The translations under genes and the position numbers were made by a program. Shown here one piece after another: positions 32,107 through 34,452 of a stretch of DNA of 34,452 nt. Every line of letters starts with the position of its first letter. The first letter of the stretch is position 1. The notes beneath the pieces were generated by a model. The model saw only the letters and a program-made list of their open reading frames with translations. It was not told where the DNA came from and did no database searches. Origin of the DNA: a virus; the IMG/VR virus record IMGVR_UViG_3300002242_000758, positions 29,397-63,848 of that record. One strand, written 5' to 3'.

Positions 32107-32138
32107 TAGAGAGTAGTATAGATTTAGATATTTTTTTA
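32091..32138 (+). terminator. Terminator after the membrane-protein pair
   Basis: TATACTACTCTC pairs exactly with GAGAGTAGTATA (32091-32120, loop ATAATA), followed by GATTTAGATATTTTTTTAG. The stop TAA (32104-32106) is in the loop. Confidence 0.8.
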
Positions 32139-32195
32139 GTTTAGATTATTTTAAAAAGATTTTATATAAGCTTTTTTTCATTAATTTTTTATGCA

Positions 32196-32212
32196 TATAT
32201 TACTTATATGAA
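32196..32212 (+). promoter_or_regulatory. Class A promoter before the helicase
   Basis: TATATTAC-TTA-TATGAA, with TATG at 32207-32210. It has a full TATATTAC box but AAGGCTT downstream cannot form the 3-nt-loop hairpin seen at the sister sites. The start at 32248 follows AAGGGAGG. Confidence 0.6.
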
Positions 32213-32247
32213 GGCTTGATCGTAATTAAAAAGATAAGGGAGGATAT

Positions 32248-33801
32248 ATGATATATATAGATGTATATCGACAATATATAACAGTAACTTCTGTATTATT
32301 TTCAAAATTGTTATTTATGTTGTACGACTTTAATAAGAGTTTAACAACTTTTAAGTTAACTTCTACTAAAGGGCCTAGTAGATTTAGTAAACCTAGGATA
32401 GTTTCTGCAGAAGATAAACAGTTTTATGTAATAGAAACAGAAAATATTGGTAACCCCAACAAGAAGAATTTAATTAGATATGCTATAGGATCATTAGACC
32501 CTCTTATAGAATATCTTAAATCTAAAGGAGTTGAAGAAAAAGATATTAAAATAAGGAAACATGAATATCCAGTATATGATACATATCCTATAGAAATTAA
32601 TCCTAAATTTACCCCTAGGTCATATCAGAAAAAATATATAGAAAAAATTGTTAGTTGGGATGGTAATAGTATTTTAGTAGACTTACAGACTGGTATGGGT
32701 AAAACTTTTATAGCCATGGCGTCTATAAGTCGTATGCAAAAAAGATTTGGCATATTAGTTTTGCCAAGATATATAGATAAATGGATAGGTGATGTCACAA
32801 GTTTGACAAACATAAAGAAAGATGAAATTTTAGTTTTACAAGGTTCTAAATCTATATTAAAAATGTTTATGATGTCTGAGGATGAGATTTTAAAATATAA
32901 AGCAGTTATACTAAGTCTAAAAAGTATATCATTATTTATAAAAGAATATTTATTAGAGGATACTTATTCTGAAGAAGGAATAACACCAGAAAGACTATTT
33001 GAACTCCTTCAATTGGAAGTTATTATAAGTGATGAGGTACACCAGGAATTTCATAATGTTTTTAAAGTTATGTTGTATAGTAATATTAGACTGTTTATAG
33101 GTTTAACCGCTACATTAACTAGTAAAAATTCTAGATTAGAAAAAATGTATCATATATTGTTTCCAGAAACGAATCGTATATCTAATATAGTTCCTTATAA
33201 TAAATATATATCTGTATTTTCAGTCAGATATAGTTTTAAAAATAAAAGGCATATAAGATATAAAACCGCTTTTGGTTATAGCCAGCCAATATTCGAAACA
33301 TCTATTTTAAAACATAGTGTTATAAGGACTAATTATTTTAATATGCTAAGAGTATTTTTAGAAAAAGCATATTTGAAAAGAAGAAAAGAAGGGGATAAGG
33401 TATTAGTATTTATGAGAACTATAGATATGTGCCGAGCCTTTATAGAATTTCTAAAAAGCCTAACGACATTTGATGGTTGTGTTATTAGTAAGTATACTGA
33501 GGAAGATGATTATGATGTTTTATTTAGCAGTGATATAATAGTATCTACATTAGGTAGTGCAGGAACAGCTGTCGATATACCTAATTTAATAGCAGTTTTA
33601 CAGACAGATAATATAGATTCTGTTCAGAGTAACATACAATCATTAGGTAGATTAAGAGAAATAAAAGGTAGAAATGTTTATTTCATATATTTTTGGACCT
33701 CTGATATTCCAGCCCATAAAATATATAATAGAAATAGGCATAAACTGTTTTCATCAAGAGTTAAATCCATTACATCGGTAGACTACCTAAGTTTGATCTA
33801 G
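32248..33801 (+). CDS. Superfamily 2 DNA/RNA helicase (517 aa)
   Basis: SF2 motifs occur in order: a Q-motif-like RSYQKKYI (124-131), Walker A LQTGMGKT (146-153), DEVH (262-265) as motif II, LTATLT (286-291) as motif III, GSAGTAVDIP (436-445) as motif V and QSLGRLRE (464-471) with the arginine finger as motif VI. The first 115 residues are an extra N-terminal domain without a recognised fold. It is an ATP-driven nucleic-acid translocase of the UvsW/RecG/ERCC3-like type found in large phages, with a likely role in replication, recombination or transcription. It follows the RNAP genes and the membrane pair and has its own class A promoter. In phiKZ a helicase gene also follows beta'-C, as I recall. 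Helicase class is secure; substrate and role are not. Confidence 0.92.
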   Translation: MIYIDVYRQYITVTSVLFSKLLFMLYDFNKSLTTFKLTSTKGPSRFSKPRIVSAEDKQFYVIETENIGNPNKKNLIRYAIGSLDPLIEYLKSKGVEEKDIKIRKHEYPVYDTYPIEINPKFTPRSYQKKYIEKIVSWDGNSILVDLQTGMGKTFIAMASISRMQKRFGILVLPRYIDKWIGDVTSLTNIKKDEILVLQGSKSILKMFMMSEDEILKYKAVILSLKSISLFIKEYLLEDTYSEEGITPERLFELLQLEVIISDEVHQEFHNVFKVMLYSNIRLFIGLTATLTSKNSRLEKMYHILFPETNRISNIVPYNKYISVFSVRYSFKNKRHIRYKTAFGYSQPIFETSILKHSVIRTNYFNMLRVFLEKAYLKRRKEGDKVLVFMRTIDMCRAFIEFLKSLTTFDGCVISKYTEEDDYDVLFSSDIIVSTLGSAGTAVDIPNLIAVLQTDNIDSVQSNIQSLGRLREIKGRNVYFIYFWTSDIPAHKIYNRNRHKLFSSRVKSITSVDYLSLI

Positions 33802-33856
33802 TTAGAATATGTTTTATAGAAACAAACCCTATATAATAAAAAAATAAGGAGAAAAA

Positions 33857-34153
33857 ATGAGCAGAGTAATAGATCCAATTTTTTCTAATATAATAGATGA
33901 GATAATAGAAGATGATATTAATGACTATATGGAGGATTTAGTTTTTTACATGACATTTAATAAAAGATTACACAGAATAGAGTTAGAAAAACTGGACACG
34001 AAGATCGGTAATGATAAGATTAAAGTTACTGTTGATGATAAGAATGGAGCTATAAATATAGAATTAAACGGTATAGATAATATATTCGTATTTAGCAATA
34101 CTGCCAAAAATGGATACTATTATCTATTAAAAGTTATAGAAAAAAAGGATTAA
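33857..34153 (+). CDS. Unrecognised small acidic protein (98 aa)
   Basis: It begins MSRVIDPIFSNIIDEIIEDD after AAGGAG. An acidic helical N-terminal half (about 5-40) leads to a beta-rich C-terminal half (KIKVTVDDKNGAINIELNGI), then a Lys-rich end. The 55-nt gap after the helicase shows no convincing terminator or promoter, so it is probably in the helicase operon. It is coupled to the next gene (1-nt gap). No family is recognised; an accessory role is possible. Confidence 0.72.
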   Translation: MSRVIDPIFSNIIDEIIEDDINDYMEDLVFYMTFNKRLHRIELEKLDTKIGNDKIKVTVDDKNGAINIELNGIDNIFVFSNTAKNGYYYLLKVIEKKD

Positions 34154-34154
34154 G

Positions 34155-34452
34155 ATGCATAGTACAGAAGATATAGTTTTTAACATAATGATGGGTGCTG
34201 TTATCAGCATGGCTATATTTTCATTTGTAAATGAATATGAGAATTTATTCATATGCCGACTTAAAGCTTTATTAAAGTTTTATAAAGACGAAGGAATAGG
34301 TTTTAATGATCGTGAGATTTATAAATATAGATGTCAGATAAAGTATTATAATTCCAAGATAGAAAGTTTAAATTTAATACCTTATCTTAATGTCTTATTA
34401 ACCATAGTATTTCTCACTATTATAATATTTTATCTTGCCAAACTTTTACTGT
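34155..34452 (+). CDS. Two-helix membrane protein, 5' part (runs off right edge)
   Basis: ATG 34155 follows AAAAGG and the frame stays open to the window edge (99 complete codons). It begins MHSTEDIVFNIMMGAVISMA, with a moderately hydrophobic helix at about 8-24. A charged loop follows (LKFYKDEGIGFNDREIYKYR), then a strong helix at about 76-97 (LNVLLTIVFLTIIIFYLAKL). Its general layout recalls the membrane proteins at 31242 and 31633, but the loop is longer. The C-terminus is unknown, and function cannot be judged. Confidence 0.7.
   Translation, partial: MHSTEDIVFNIMMGAVISMAIFSFVNEYENLFICRLKALLKFYKDEGIGFNDREIYKYRCQIKYYNSKIESLNLIPYLNVLLTIVFLTIIIFYLAKLLL

Noticed and set aside
33808-33811. TATG in the gap after the helicase as a class A promoter
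   Set aside because: Spacer GAA and upstream box TCTAGTTA do not fit; no terminator precedes it.
1-34452. tRNA genes, CRISPR arrays, IS elements, integrase or attachment sites
   Set aside because: None seen on reading both strands: no cloverleaf-like segments, no regularly spaced repeats and no transposase or recombinase motifs.

Overview
The window is a stretch of a very AT-rich jumbo-phage genome of the phiKZ-related type. The call rests on (i) two adjacent genes for the C-terminal halves of the RNA polymerase beta and beta' subunits, a split typical of phage-encoded multisubunit RNAPs; (ii) a tandem family of proteins that looks like phiKZ-like internal head proteins; (iii) phage-style gene packing with own promoters and hairpin terminators. 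No tRNA, rRNA, IS element, integrase or CRISPR array is visible. The host cannot be named from the sequence; the composition suggests a low-GC bacterium.

Layout. 1-450 is the 5' part of a leftward gene, probably a virion protein, divergent from the next block. 543-4594: three rightward genes, two unrecognised and one long, probably internal-head-like protein. 4714-9600: three full-length internal-head paralogs plus the decayed 3' end of a fourth copy that still has a promoter-like element and a terminator. 9685-15274: six genes that look like virion or baseplate components. 15297-16311: two leftward genes ending tail-to-tail against that block. 16351-20854: DNA-metabolism and unknown genes (SbcD/Mre11-like phosphoesterase, an SSB-like protein, Cys-pair and zinc-ribbon proteins). 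20935-26070: a 536-aa candidate for the fifth, phage-specific RNAP subunit, a probable virion protein, a proline-rich protein and a small protein. 26082-26642: a leftward membrane-anchored coiled-coil protein. 26771-31176: RNAP beta-C and beta'-C. 31242-32106: two small two-helix membrane proteins. 32248-33801: an SF2 helicase. 33857-34452: a small protein and a truncated membrane protein.

Regulation is the most striking part. Two promoter-like motif classes recur. Class A is TATATTAC-TNA-TATGAG with an invariant 3-nt spacer; it precedes the SSB-like gene, the zinc-ribbon operon, the 536-aa gene, the 513-aa gene, RNAP beta-C and the helicase. A degenerate form keeping only TNA-TATGA precedes internal-head genes. 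Class B has TTGAAA about 10-25 nt before the Shine-Dalgarno and precedes virion-type genes and a few others on both strands. As I recall, TATATTAC-like and TATG motifs are the early and late promoter signals of phiKZ; finding them fused here is unusual. At most operon ends the stop codon lies inside the terminator hairpin.

Other points for follow-up: an A8 run near the 3' end of the beta-C gene, where a one-base shift would add 18 acidic residues and close the gap to the next gene; conserved G-x-E sites in the head paralogs that could be prohead-protease cleavage sites; and long structured leaders on the head-protein genes. All functions come from reading motifs by eye; no database search was run.
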